Positions 1 to 10,469 of a stretch of 64,000 nt of DNA are shown piece by piece (position 1 is the first letter of the stretch; each line of letters opens with the position of its first letter). The stretch covers positions 62,001 through 126,000 of the forward strand of contig JANEZZ010002672.1 in NCBI GenBank assembly GCA_026122225.1. The letters run 5' to 3'. Under the pieces are notes generated by a model, which saw nothing but the letters and a program-made list of their open reading frames with translations, was not told where the DNA came from and did no database searches. Made by a program: the position numbers and the translations under genes. The DNA is from Heloderma charlesbogerti. Taxonomy: Eukaryota > Chordata > Lepidosauria > Squamata > Helodermatidae.

Positions 1-85
1 TTGGCCAATGGGGCCCAGGAGGCCAAGTGGGTTGGGGGGTGTCCATTGGACTCCACCCCCTTCTCAGACTCCCATGACATCCTTA
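1..85. mobile_element. hAT-type MITE, right end only (cut by window edge)
   Basis: Terminal part of a non-autonomous element. It ends in ctcccatgacatcctta, which matches the right end of the complete copy at 56248-56515 (tctcatgacatcccta). The upstream text with ggactccacccccttctcag is also shared with that copy. The left half lies outside the window, so the TSD cannot be tested. Confidence 0.6.
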
Positions 86-761
86 AAGATTAGATTCACT
101 TTATGCAGCATGGGTCTATCAATGACTATTAGCTAAAACAGTAAAGAAGAGAACTGTGTTATTGGCTATGATAGTGAAGAACAGAGGCAGCAGCTAAGGA
201 TAAAGGAGAAAGGGATAGGTTAAGCTTGCTTGAGAGTTTACTCAGGATACTCTTGTTCAGTCTGCATTTGGAAGTGACCCAACCTGATTCAGAGATCGTA
301 AACTAAAATATGTGGAGTGGAACAGTTATCCTTGTGATCCTGACTTGGAGTTCTCCACATTTTGCGATGTAGTTTTTGGCTTTCAAAAACGCACCAAGAT
401 GCATATAAAAATGTGTTGTTTACCCTGAAATGTGAATGCTGGGTATACATATATTGGGGGGGGGTATTTAAAAAACAACACAGATTAATGAGGAAAGTGG
501 ATAAATGGTTTTATGAATGGATAGTCTAATTCTCCATCCCTAGATTTTACTTATCAATGCTAGAAATAGAATATTAGACTAGATAGACATTTGGTCTGAA
601 CTAGCAAGCTGTTTATATATTTGCTGAGAACAGTTCATGAAACTGCTAACTTGTCAGCAGTTCTAAAAAAAGAAAGAAAGAGTGATTCTGGTTGCCACAC
701 TCCACTGTTTGCCATCTCTTGATACTGACCTCCCCTCTTACTGAAAGTGAACATTATCCCC
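86..761. other. No recognised feature
   Basis: AT-rich single-copy-looking DNA. It holds a G8 run near 460 and a short purine stretch at 665-680. No gene or repeat is recognised. Confidence 0.5.
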
Positions 762-1125
762 TAGGGACAATGCAGGCACCTGATTCCATGCTGAAATCCA
801 GTGGAACCACCCCTACCTGCAACCCCGAGCCCCACTTGCCAGCCCCTGTCCCTGTTCGTTCCCTGCCAATGCTCAGCAAATGGCCTGCACTCACCCCAGC
901 GGCGCTGTCGAGCTTTGCAGTCGCCATTTTTTGAGAAATAAATAAAATGGCGATTGCAAAAATGCACATATTTGCGTATTCACAAAAATGTACGTTTTTG
1001 AGAACGTGCATATTCCCGTATGTGAAAATGCACATTTTTGCACATGCATGAATATGCACATTCACAAAAATGCTCATTTTCATGCACGTGCAAATTTGTG
1101 TATTTTGTGATTGCCATTTCTACCC
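762..1125. mobile_element. hAT-type MITE, left end plus core, right end lost
   Basis: Starts with tagggacaatgcaggcacc, closely related to the start of the copy at 39919. The left flank would give the TSD half ttatcccc. The core after aaaatggcgattgc is a string of inverted ATGCACATTTTTG-like units, so the DNA is strongly self-complementary. No catcccta terminus follows, so the right arm appears deleted. A minus-strand GGGTGAGT near 895 resembles a splice donor facing out of the element. Confidence 0.6.
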
Positions 1126-1313
1126 ATGTTAAACTTCCAGGCAAATGCTGGCATAGGGCTTTTTTTTCCTCATAAGTATCCTGTCAGGTAGGTCAGTATC
1201 TCCACATTGCAGATAAGGTCGGGCTGGAAGATCTTGGTTTCTCTATGGCTACCTTAAATTAATTGCAGAGGGAGGATTTTAATGGCAGGGGGGCTTCCTG
1301 ATTGAGACTTTAG

Positions 1314-1396
1314 GCAATAATCCTATACCCACTTACTTTGTGAGTAAGCCCCATTGTACTCCATGGGACCTACTTCTGAGTAGACTTGTAAATGAA
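1314..1396. repeat. Short palindromic repeat (CAATCCTATAC family)
   Basis: A stretch of about 85 bp running from aataatcctatacccactta through gagtaagccccattg to gggacctacttctgagtag. The two halves are imperfect inverse copies. Similar units recur at about ten places in this window (for example 54441, 56828, 41165). It looks like a small MITE; the superfamily is not determined. Confidence 0.55.
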
Positions 1397-2120
1397 ACTA
1401 TTGGTCTCTGGCACCCCACTAACTCCCCATTAGTCCTCATAGCTTTATTCTTAAATGAAGCTAATGGACAGATGTTTTGCTGGGCCACAACGCCTCCCAG
1501 TCTCCATTCACCTGTGAAAGCACATTTCATCATTTGGAAACACATGGTGGTAGCCAATCCCCTGGATACATTCCTTACCTCTTTGCACTGTATTTGTTTA
1601 GAGTGTCCCATGGCGCAAGTACAAGACAGCTAAAAGGATTGTGGAGCAGGTGTGTTATTTCTGAACTGCATTGATAACATTTGCTTGAGTTGTCTTTCCT
1701 AACTTGAAGGACAAGTGGCTGCTTTTCACCTTGAAATGTTTCGTGTGTAGGAACAGATAGCTTTGATTCACATCTTATTCTGTTGGTGACCACAGGAACT
1801 TTGATTCGGCTGAAATCATATTTTCCCATATCACCAAACTGACCCTGACTCAGTTGATTGTGTGGCCAAATTTCAATATAAATAAGATTATTAATCTTAC
1901 CTGAGGAGGAACTTGCACGCCTCCTCTCTGTTGACTGCAAACAAGCAAACAAACAAATAATCAAACAGATGTACAGAAGATTGCGCCTACTGACTCAGCA
2001 GGAATCAGATGACAGAGTAGGCAAGTACGGTTCTACCTAGACCTCTAAAGTGGCTCTACCTGGCTTCTCCCTCTGGCCTGGCTTCTCTGAGAAAACAGAA
2101 GGAGGTGAGCATCCAAAGTA
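1397..2120. other. No recognised feature
   Basis: Mixed-composition DNA with open frames up to 129 codons on the minus strand that lack any recognisable domain. I regard these as chance. Confidence 0.5.
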
Positions 2121-3120
2121 GATCACACAGAAGAGAAACAGGCTGTCAGGATGCAAGATAGTATTTCTTGTAAGAAGCCCAATGAATTTTGGCCTTTTTT
2201 CTTATTTTAGGCCTTCTTCAGGGAGCTGTAACATACATGATAATAAAATTTACAAATAGGACAACACATAGTTAAAACATTTGTTGTTGTTCAGTCATCA
2301 AGTCGTGTCCGACTCTTCGTGACCCCATGGACCATAGCACGCCAGGCCTTCCTGTCCTCCGCTCTCCCGGAGTGTGCTCAAGTTCATGTTCATTGCATCG
2401 GTGAAGCTATCTAGCCATCTCATCCTCTGCCATCCCCTTCTCCTATTGCATTCAATCTTTCCCAGCATCAGGGTCTTTTCCAGGGAGTTTTCTCTTCGCA
2501 TTAGGTGGCCAAAATATTTGAGCTTCAGCTTCAGTATCTGTCCTTCCAATGAGCAGTCAGGATTGATTTCCTTTAGGGTTGACTGATTGGACCTCCTTGC
2601 AGTCCAGGGGACTCGTAAGTGTCTTCTCCAGCTGTCCAGCACCACAGTTCAAAAGCATCGATTCTTCGGTGCTCAGCCTTCCTTATAGTCCAGCTCTCAC
2701 AGCCATACATTACTACTGGGAAAACCATAGCTTTGATTATACGGACCTTTGTCAGCAAGGTGATGTCTCTGCTTCTTACTATGCTGTCTAGGTTTGCCAG
2801 AGGCTAATACATGTGTAACATTATTTTAAAAAACCATATAAAACCTACTTTATTCTTGAAAATAACACATAAATACATACTTACTAAAGAAAAAAGTCTG
2901 CAGAATGGTTTTTAAAATAATGTTATGCATGTATTAGCCTCTGTGGCAATTTGTAATGCAGTAATGTTTTAACTATGTGTTGTCCTATTTGTAAATTTTA
3001 TTATCATTTATGTTACAGCCCCCTGAAGGCCTAAAATAAGAAAAAAGGCCAGAACACATTGTGTTTCTTACAAGAAATTCTATCTTGCATCCTGAGAGCC
3101 TGTTTCTCTTCTTTGTGATT
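2121..3120. repeat. Foldback (inverted-repeat) element interrupted by BovB
   Basis: Outer arms 2121-2281 and 2963-3120 are close reverse complements of about 160 bp (shared text includes gaagagaaacaggct, ggccttttttcttatttt and acaacacatagttaaaac). Inner arms 2796-2836 and 2906-2947 are a second inverted pair around gaggctaatacatg. A 69-bp AT-rich spacer lies between the inner arms. The left arm is split by a BovB fragment at 2282-2795, while the right arm is continuous. The original element was therefore about 480 bp and could fold into one long hairpin. Its superfamily is unknown to me. Confidence 0.75.
2282..2795 (-). mobile_element. BovB (RTE-clade) LINE, 5'-truncated 3' fragment
   Basis: Reads on the minus strand and matches the 3' end of the long BovB copy at 28253-31468: ttgttgttgttcag tail, gaccccatggaccatagcac, tcctctgccat, ttttccagggagtttt, cagggtcttttcc. 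The encoded C-terminal reverse-transcriptase region (RRRGWQRMRWLDSFTDAMNM) is recognisable but shifted and stopped. About 510 bp remain of a roughly 3.2-kb element. It lies inside the left arm of a foldback element. Confidence 0.85.
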
Positions 3121-4250
3121 CTCTTAGTCTGAGCAATATGTTCCTCAGGCATCAGCTGACCTACTCTGAATCCATCTGCCTGTGTACCTGACTCTTCCCC
3201 CCATCCCACTCCACCCACAGCTTCTTTCTAGACCACTAGTCCTGCTGATCTGATGGTGCATAACAATACTTAATTACTGACAACATGCACGCACGCACAC
3301 ACACACATATTTTGGGCATGAGAGATTAACTGAATTACTGAAAATATTTATTGAAATGTTGGGGAGCCAATGTTAACTCCACATATCTTCCAAATTAGCT
3401 AAAATCCTGCCAATCAGACTTTTGGCAGGGGAGATGGAACAAAAGAAATTGCTTTCCTTGAACAGTTGATCAATGGCATTTTAGCATTTTGGAAAGGGCT
3501 CCACATGATGAGCCCCAACTCTTGGATCAGACCTAAAGAGAGGAACTATGCGCACCTGCCACCAAACCATCTGAGACACATTTACAGAGTCACCCTGATG
3601 CATGTGTATAAAAAAGGAAACAAAAACAGATACATTAAAATATATTGGCCTCTCTAATACTTAAAATGAAAAGCGCACATTGCTTCATAATCAATATGAG
3701 TGATTCCTTTGAATTCTTGACTTTTGATCAGCTTGATGTGATGAGGGCACACAAAATTGGCATAGTGACATTAATATGTTGTTGACCACAAGCAGGAGTC
3801 AAGGAAGCTTCTCAGCAACATTAGAGGTTGACGTGTTGCTGGATGATTAACTGGGAGAGGAAATTCCTCATTCAGAACAAAACTCTGCCCTATAGAACAG
3901 ATGGGCAGGCATGTCAGTTCAAATATTGCTAGTCCCTGATGGTGACACCACCACCCGTTAAGGGCACCTGCACTGCAGTGGCAGAAAAGCTAGTCCCCCA
4001 TGGTATGGGCCCACACTGGTGGGAGTGTGCACTGAATAAAACAACCACATGGGCAAGGCCAGTGGATTGTTCCCACCCAATCATCAGCCAGCCAGGAGGG
4101 AGGGCACCTAGTGAGTGGGAAAGATCCACTTGATTGACCTACACACATGGTAGCTTGATTCATACACACATCTAAACAGCTTGGGATAAATATAAATGAG
4201 TGTGCAAGTGTGTGAGTGTGAGAGAGTCTCAGTCTCTCTCTCTTACACTG
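3121..4250. other. No recognised gene; short CA tract
   Basis: Contains a small (CA)n stretch near 3290-3306 and a GTGA/TC-rich stretch at 4198-4242 that abuts the next foldback element. No coding signal or known repeat is seen. Confidence 0.5.
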
Positions 4251-5026
4251 GCCCGGTTTGCATGATTGGGAGGCAGTTAACAAGCCAGGGTGGCTTGTTA
4301 ACTATGCCGTGCTTGCCAGTCACATGCCGGGGGGATTTGCATAATTACCCTGAGCAGCACAGCTTGTCATGCCATGCAAACCCAGCCAGGGTAACAAGCT
4401 GTCCAGAACTAGGGATGTGGAAAACCCCACAGTGGAATCAAATGAGTTCAGATTTCTATGAGTTGGACCCACAGATTCCACAGCAGACCAGCTTTTCCCA
4501 AGTCACCCAGATTTGGCAGACTTGTGGACCACTTGTTTTACTTTCCGGAATGTTATGCAAATTTAGTCATAGAAAAATATGCTTTAAAAAAAAGCTGAAA
4601 ATATGCATTTTCCCCATAGGCTAAATCATGAAAATGCACATTTTGGGGAGATTTGTGGGGGGGAGTATTTCAGCATTTTCACAAGTGTGAATTTGTGCAA
4701 ATGCAAATTTATTCAAACATGGATTTGCACAAATTTGGGAAATGGGAAAAATCCATTTCTGTCAATGAGCAGATGATGGAGCAAAAGGCATCTGACAATC
4801 TGCGAAACAGAGACAGAATGGATTTTACAAAATCCATACATCCCTACCCAGAACCCATGGGCTGTTGTCGGTTCTGGGAGGCTTATTACCCATGGCAACA
4901 AGTGACCCTGGCCAGGTTCACATGACATGATGAGCCACACTGCTGAGGGTAATGATGTAAAATCCCCTTGGTATGTGACCGGCACATGCAACGTAGTTAA
5001 CTGCCTGACAATCATGCAAACCTGCC
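4251..5026. repeat. Foldback element split by a hAT MITE
   Basis: Left arm 4251-4396 and right arm 4903-5026 are inverted copies. The left reads gcccggtttgcatgattggg, aggcagttaac, ggggatttgcataattaccct. The right, read in reverse complement, gives ggcaggtttgcatgattg, aggcagttaac, ggggattttacatcattaccct. The left arm has an extra 20-bp piece around aagccagggtggcttgtta that is itself palindromic. A complete 437-bp hAT-type element sits in the central spacer. Confidence 0.7.
4410..4846. mobile_element. hAT-type MITE, complete, 7/8-bp TSD
   Basis: Begins tagggatgtgg and ends tccatacatcccta, giving terminal inverted repeats. Flanks are tccagaac (4402-4409) and cccagaac (4847-4854), a 7 of 8 match. 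The core is rich in ATGCACATTTT and GCAAATTT units in both orientations. It is inserted in the centre of an older foldback element. Confidence 0.8.
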
Positions 5027-5104
5027 GTGTGTGTGTGTGTATGTGTGTGTGTGTGTGTGGGAGACTGAGAGGGGGGGGCTGGAGGGGAGAGGGAGGGAGG
5101 GGAA
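5027..5104. repeat. (GT)n microsatellite followed by G-rich tract
   Basis: Alternating GT from about 5027 to 5058, then a purine tract with runs of 8, 4, 3, 3 and 4 consecutive G. The G-runs have the spacing needed for a G-quadruplex. The tract directly follows the right arm of the foldback element. Confidence 0.8.
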
Positions 5105-5894
5105 ATAAGTCACAGAAAGAACAGGATACTTTTGATGACCTTCAGTCAATCACCCTAAAGCTCCTGGTATTCTTCTTTGATTTGAACTGAAATGCCAACT
5201 ATGTCATAATTTTTCTGCCAAGCTAACGATGCCATTTCAGGCATTTTCAGTTAATCTTGGTGAAAATTATTCATTACCAAGTCACTATTAGTTATCCTTT
5301 TCTGACATGAGTGCCATCATTAAAAGGAAAAGAGGGGGGCGGGGAGAAATCTAATGAGCTCATTCTTTTCATCAACAATAAATAACTTGAACTAATTATG
5401 TTTTAATTTAATTTTTCCTGCTCATGCAGCTTAGAGATCAGGGAGGTGGACATTTTTTTTTTTTTTTTTGCTTTATGAAGTTAAGAACTCCCTTGTTCAA
5501 ACATGTTTACTCCTACTTTGTGGGTGGACACACAACACATTCCAGGTTGCATTGCCCCCTGATTAATACTGGTGAAACTTTGTTTAAATGAAGTGAAGTG
5601 TAAGGAGCCAGGGGAAGACTTTGGTAAAATGGAGTTCTCATTCAGAAGCACTGTGTGTCAAGAAAAACTCACTCTCTTTAAGTCCTTTCTTTGTTTCTTT
5701 ATCTATAGTTTACTAAAGTTTAGTTTGCTAGCATAGCCACAAATACGAAGGACAGTAGCCAACAATGTCTGTCAAGGTTGTGCTTATGATCTGGACCCCC
5801 TGAGCAACTCCTTAAGGATCTCTTGCCTCCTTAAGAGTCCCACTTCCCTCTTTTACCTTCCCTTTTCCAGTAATGGGGGGTTTAGGCTGTGAAC
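5105..5894. other. AT-rich unique DNA with a T19 run; possible conserved non-coding stretch
   Basis: No gene is seen. 5200-5440 is repeat-free and contains attattcattaccaag, aactaattatg and taatttaattttt, which are homeodomain-like TAATTA sequences. A homopolymer of 19 T lies at about 5452-5470. Confidence 0.3.
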
Positions 5895-5990
5895 TAGAGA
5901 TGCTGGAGAAATTCGATATGGACTAAAATGAGCTTGGATTAATAAGAATCCGACCTGAAGAATCTACTGCAGAGTGACCCCCTCAGGCCA
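5895..5990. mobile_element. Degenerate hAT-type MITE left end
   Basis: tagagatgctggagaaattc, gactaaaatgagcttggatt and tccgacctgaagaatctactgc align piece by piece with the reversed right arm of the element at 63158-63724. The right part is lost. Confidence 0.45.
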
Positions 5991-6248
5991 TGTGGAGTCC
6001 ATGGACTTTCAGATTTTTGTTCAGAGGGTTTAACCCAAATGTTCATTGGTAAATTTACAGCTAGCAAATCACAACTAATGGTATTTACACAATAGAGGTG
6101 AGTCATGCAAAAGGCATTAAAAGAGAATAAAAGTTGCAAAATGCACATACCTTTACCCATCTGTCCTTAGACTTTTCTAAGCTGCTTCTTCCTGCTCACT
6201 CTTCAGACTCTACTCTCACTTCAGGCCCTGGCTGTCTCTTTGCTTCAC

Positions 6249-6887
6249 TAGGGGTGGCATGGGCGCCCGTTTTGATTCGCAAATCTGTTGGACCGCTGGT
6301 GCCTGCACCCACTGAGCTGTACCCGCCAAGCTCCCCCCTGCTCACTGGCCCTCTGGGCTACAGTCGACCCCCACCTCCGCACTTGGTAAGCAGCCCACAA
6401 CTTAACCGGGCCTGTTCATCAATGTCCCATCACCATGTTTTTAAAAAAAACATGGTGATCGGCAGCGCTTGCCCATAGACTTATATGCAAAACAGTGCTG
6501 TGAAATGAGGGTGTACGGGTGATCCACAGCACTTTTTGCATATATGTCTACGTGGGCACATAGAATAGAAACTGTGAAACCACAGTGCTTTTTGTGTATA
6601 AGTCTATGTGGGCACATAGCCTCATATTCAAAAAGCGCTGTGGGTCACCCATATACCCTAGTTTCACAGTGCTATTTTGTGTATAAGTCTATGGGCAAGC
6701 GCTGCCGATCGCCATGTTTTTTAAAAACATGGCGATCGGGACAGAGACGAACAGGCCCGGGTAAGTTGCGGGCTGCTTACTGAGTGCGGGGGGGGGGGGG
6801 TTGACTGCAGCCCGGAGGCCAGCGAGTGGGGGGAGAGCTCAGCTGGTGCCTGGAGAACCTGGACTGGGATGGGTTCTCACATCCCTA
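6249..6887. mobile_element. hAT-type MITE with a giant internal palindrome
   Basis: Starts taggggtggcatgggcgc and ends gttctcacatcccta. Between 6385 and 6780 the element is one large imperfect palindrome: gtaagcagcccacaactta ... ccgggcctgttc on the left answers gaacaggcccgggtaagttg ... gggctgcttac on the right. Inside, catgtttttt/aaaaacatgg hairpins flank tandem copies of agtctatg with tatgcaaaa and gcgctg. The flanking 8-mers (tgcttcac, gctctcat) do not match, so the TSD is eroded. The core is shared with the copy at 63158. Confidence 0.75.
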
Positions 6888-7245
6888 GCTCTCATTGGCT
6901 CTCTCACTCTCTTTATATACTCTCTCCCTCAAAACTGAAAGTACTGCTTCAAACATGAAGAAATGCAACTTATCCTTAACTGGAGAAATGAAACTACTCC
7001 TCTCAGGGTAACTACCTCTTAACAGAAAACTCCAGGTCTCTGAGCCTGACCTTTTTTTTTCCTTTGCCTCTGTAGGCCTCAAAACCCTCACACTGTCACA
7101 GTGCTAGCACCAACCAACACTAATGCACTGTAATACCGCACCACTGAAATTTGGTGGCAACCCACTGCTTTTCTCTTTGCCTAGCAAGCACTCATGGTAT
7201 TGTGCTAGCATTGGTTTACACTACTCCAACATCATTAGCACTAGC
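6888..7245. other. No recognised feature
   Basis: Unique-looking DNA between two hAT-type elements. No coding or repeat signal is recognised. Confidence 0.5.
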
Positions 7246-7445
7246 TAGGGATGGCGGAGAATTCCACCGTGGACCCAAATGAGGCTGGATTCCATTACTG
7301 TATCGCAAGCGGTACGGAGCCGGTGTGCGGCTCTGTGGAATTGTTGTGGAGAGGAGCCTCTCTGGAGGATTCCAGGGGGGAGGAACACCTCCCCCCCCAG
7401 TGGACAATGCCACAGAATGGACAGTAAGCAATCCGTCCATCCCTA
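7246..7445. mobile_element. hAT-type MITE, short complete copy, perfect TSD
   Basis: tagggatggcggagaattcc at the left end and aatccgtccatcccta at the right end. The 8-bp TSD gcactagc is at 7238-7245 and 7446-7453 (8/8). At 200 bp it is one of the shortest members, with most of the internal core missing. Confidence 0.9.
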
Positions 7446-7504
7446 GCACTAGCACTGTGGCTGAATTGGATACTGCCCTCTAGAACAGCAACAAGATTAA
7501 TGCA

Positions 7505-7610
7505 TCATTCGAATCAATGGGACTTACATTGCAATCCTACACACATTTATCTGGGAGTAAATGTGACTCACTATGAGGCTTACTTTTGACTACATGCATA
7601 GGTTGCATAC
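7505..7610. repeat. Short palindromic repeat (CAATCCTATAC family)
   Basis: ttgcaatcctacacaca, ctgggagtaaatgtgactca, and a reversed half ending catgcataggttgca. An imperfect palindrome like the units at 1314 and 54441. Confidence 0.5.
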
Positions 7611-7749
7611 ATAGCCTGCCTTAGACTGCATCCCATGTTGCTCAAGAGAAATAAAGGCAGCAAAACAAGAGAGTTGCAAGCTGCAGAGGTAGGTCAAGGA
7701 GGAGTGAAACCAATGAAAGGTGCAAACTGAAATTTCATAAACCCCATAG

Positions 7750-8235
7750 TAGCGGTGTATGGAACTCACCTTCGAGTCTGCCGGGGGGGTCTGCAGGGTG
7801 GGGAGGCAATCTGTTCCTCCCCCCAGAATCCTGCCCAGCTGGCTCTGCTCTGTGGCGAGTCCATGGAGCCGCTTGCCGGGTCTGTTCGCTGCCGCCCTGC
7901 CTGTCTTCCGACGCAAATGGCGTCTGGCATAGCAGACGCCATTTGAGTCCCTGCCGTTTGCCATGATAGGCTATGTAAAGATTTACATAGCCTATCATGG
8001 CAAACGGCAGGGACGCAAATGGCGTCCGCTATGCCAGATGCCATTTGCATCCGAAGACAGGCAGGAGCAGATGGGACAGGCGGCAGCGGCCGGCCGGCAG
8101 AAGGTAGGATCCGGCCCCGCGTGGATTCCCCCGGGTGGCGGAGGTTAGTCTTTCATTCTGCTGCGGACTCTGGGGGGCCAGATTCTTAGAATCCAGCCTC
8201 ACTGGAGTCCGTGATGGAATTCTCCACCATCTCTA
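7750..8235. mobile_element. hAT-type MITE, near-complete palindrome
   Basis: Starts tagcggtgtatggaactc, ends ccaccatctcta. Flanks ccccatag and tgccatag match at 6 of 8. About 84 bp on each side of the centre (7986/7987) are near-perfect reverse complements, with gataggctatgtaaa facing tttacatagcctatc. GCAAATGGC/GCCATTTGC inverted pairs flank the core. A minus-strand GAAG|GTGAGT lies near 7765 and faces out of the element. Confidence 0.85.
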
Positions 8236-8291
8236 TGCCATAGGCAGCAAAAACAACTTGTAGCTAGAGATGCACAAGTACAATATGGCAT

Positions 8292-8797
8292 TAGGGTTGG
8301 ACAGACTCACCTAAGGCCACCGTGCACACTGTGCACCCTACCCATGCCAGGCACCTGGCCCCTTCAAGGCACCCACCCCTGCCTGCTGTGTGTGGCAAGC
8401 TGCTGGGCGGTCCGTGGGTGCCCGGTGAGCAGCACACAGCTGCCTGTTCTCTCAGTGAAAAGTGGCAGCTCCTTTTTTTTTACGTAAAGAGCCTTTTATG
8501 CAAATAGTGGCCATAAAGTGGCCATTTATTCAAGATGGTCCATTTACATCTGTCATCTTGTGTAAATGGCTGCTTTGCAGTTGCCATTTGCATAAATGGC
8601 CCTTCACATAAAAGAACCATGTTTACACAAAATGGTAGCTTGGCAGACCAGCAGGGACCGCTGTGCTTGCCTGACTCAGCATGTGCTGAGTCAGGCAAGC
8701 ATAGAGGTCTTCTGTAGACTGGAGTCCGGGAGGTGAAGTGATGGGGGAGTCCGCTGGACTCACTCCACCCTCTGCTCGGACTCCTGCAACTTCCCTA
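8292..8797. mobile_element. hAT-type MITE, complete, perfect TSD
   Basis: tagggttggacagactc ... caacttcccta with 8-bp TSD tatggcat at 8284-8291 and 8798-8805 (8/8). The middle carries many aaatggc/gccattt words. A perfect 18-bp-arm hairpin (8664-8681 / 8684-8701, tgcttgcctgactcagca) lies near the right end. A minus-strand TTAG|GTGAGT near 8311 faces outward. Confidence 0.9.
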
Positions 8798-8877
8798 TAT
8801 GGCATGCGATTCCTAATCTTCTGAACTAATTTTTTCCTCTGCAGAAATGTTTTGAGGATTGCCAAAAATGTTGGCTA

Positions 8878-9047
8878 GGAAGCTGCCTTATACTGAGTCA
8901 GGCCACTGGTCCATCTAGCCCAGTATTGGCAGCGGCTCTTCAGGGATTCAGGTAGGAATATTTCCTAGCCCTACCTGGAGAAATGGGAGATGGGACCTTC
9001 TGTATTCAAAGCAGGTGCTCTACCACTAAGCTACAGTCCCTCCCTGG
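8878..9047 (-). mobile_element. tRNA-headed SINE
   Basis: On the minus strand it begins ccagggagggactgtagctt with the A-box-like tagcttagtggtagagcac. It continues ctgctttgaatac-agaaggtcc and ends aaggcagcttcc after the body text gggctagatggaccagtgg. The tRNA-like internal promoter is degenerate at the B box. Related pieces are at 16218, 17496 and 52240. Confidence 0.7.
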
Positions 9048-9602
9048 TTTAATGCATTTCTATTTGTACCTTTCATTGGATTCCCACCCTCCTTAAAAAG
9101 ATACAATGCTTACCCCTTATGTGCCTACTAGGGCCTCTAATGATACCCATCCAGTCCAGACTAGTCATGGAGAGGTTAAAGGCCTTGGTAATGGAGAAAT
9201 GACTCCTGGACTAAACTCACCCTCCTAATTACCTGTCATCTTGAAATATTGAAGAAAGAGTTCATTCTTAGTCATCTCCTCTCCCCTACCCTTGGTTTCC
9301 TCCATCGGCCCCTCTACACAATGGATCAGAAACCCTAGTGACTCTTTGGCATTCCATGGAAGCCACTTCTACCCACTTCGAGATGACACCAGACTTCTGA
9401 AGTGGTGGATGACTGCTCCATACATTGGAGTTCCTTTTGAAGTTCCCAGTGCATTGAGAACCCATTGTTTATGTTAGCAGACTTTTTTTAAAAAATGGGA
9501 TCCTTGCAGTTGTTCAAATCATATATGCCAGTTTGCACGCTGTAATTTCATTTGTGCATGCTAGAGCCTGTGTTCCTCTGTTTCCATACGCAGTTGATAT
9601 CT
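9048..9602. other. No recognised feature
   Basis: Unique-looking DNA. A chance open frame of 61 codons has no recognised domain. Confidence 0.5.
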
Positions 9603-9845
9603 TGGGGCAGGATCCAATGGTGACCTTGTGGCCAGCTCCACTGATCCCAGTCTGTGCGCACCCAGCCCCACCATTTCCAGTCTGCAAGCGGTCCCTACTG
9701 GTTGTGAAGGCAACGTAGCCCTTCCAGGGGCAAGCCTCAAAACAAGCAGAAACGTTAATTTCCAGAAGGGGCTGACTGCATGTGGACTGGGGTTGGCGGA
9801 GGTGGCTATGCACGCAAGGCCACCGTTGGATCCTGCCCTACATGT
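9603..9845. repeat. Small foldback element
   Basis: ggggcaggatccaatggtgac ending at about 9640 is answered by ggccaccgttggatcctgccc at 9818-9839 in reverse orientation. Arms of about 45-50 bp enclose roughly 150 bp. No clear TSD. Confidence 0.6.
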
Positions 9846-10469
9846 CCCACCCACTTATGTGAAAAATGTGGTGCCGCTTTGAAGTTCCTCTTGAAGTCAG
9901 CAAAGACATCTGGATTTCTAAAGGTTATTTTTCAAGCCTCCATGAAAAACAAAAGGGGAATAATTAGCATGAGACTTGTGTGGCTAGGAAACAGCATCTG
10001 TCTTACTCAGCACAGCATTTGGAAAGGTAACATGGTGAGAAAAACTTTTCACCAAGTATATAGCTGCCTTATTATTACCGAACATATGGTATGTAAGATC
10101 ACACTGCTCCATGACTCCTGAAGCGGCTGGGAACAGCAGGGTGAATTGTGAAGGGGGTGGGGGGAAATACTAATTCCAAAGCTGAAATCAAACCCTAAGG
10201 ATATTGGCACTCGGTATGAAACATATTTACTTGGATGAAAGTCCCATTGATTTTAGTAGAGCTTCCATCCAAGTAAGTGAGTTTAGGATTGCAGCCTTGG
10301 GGTACATTCACACTATACATGCAGTTCTATTCTTTTGAGTGCTAAAGTTATGCATCGTTCTGGCTTGAAGACAAAACACAAGTAGAGCAATGGGTGTCAA
10401 AGAAACTTGCACAGCTTGTCTTGGGCAAACTGAGAGGTAATTTAAGCAGTATTTCTCACCTACGTATTG
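9846..10469. other. Unique DNA with one short palindromic repeat
   Basis: 10190-10300 holds ttacttggatgaaagtccca and its inverse tccatccaagtaagtgag followed by taggattgcag, a member of the CAATCCTA palindromic family. The rest is unassigned. Confidence 0.45.

Noticed and set aside
692..934. Small plus-strand open frame as a gene
   Set aside because: Most of it lies in a MITE arm whose relatives at 39919 do not preserve the frame.
7895..8075. microRNA precursor from the long perfect hairpin
   Set aside because: The hairpin is the centre of a palindromic MITE. Hairpin shape alone is not evidence of a miRNA, and no small-RNA data are available.
8878..9047. tRNA gene on the minus strand
   Set aside because: The A-box-like sequence is the head of a SINE with a recognisable body and no acceptor-stem pairing.
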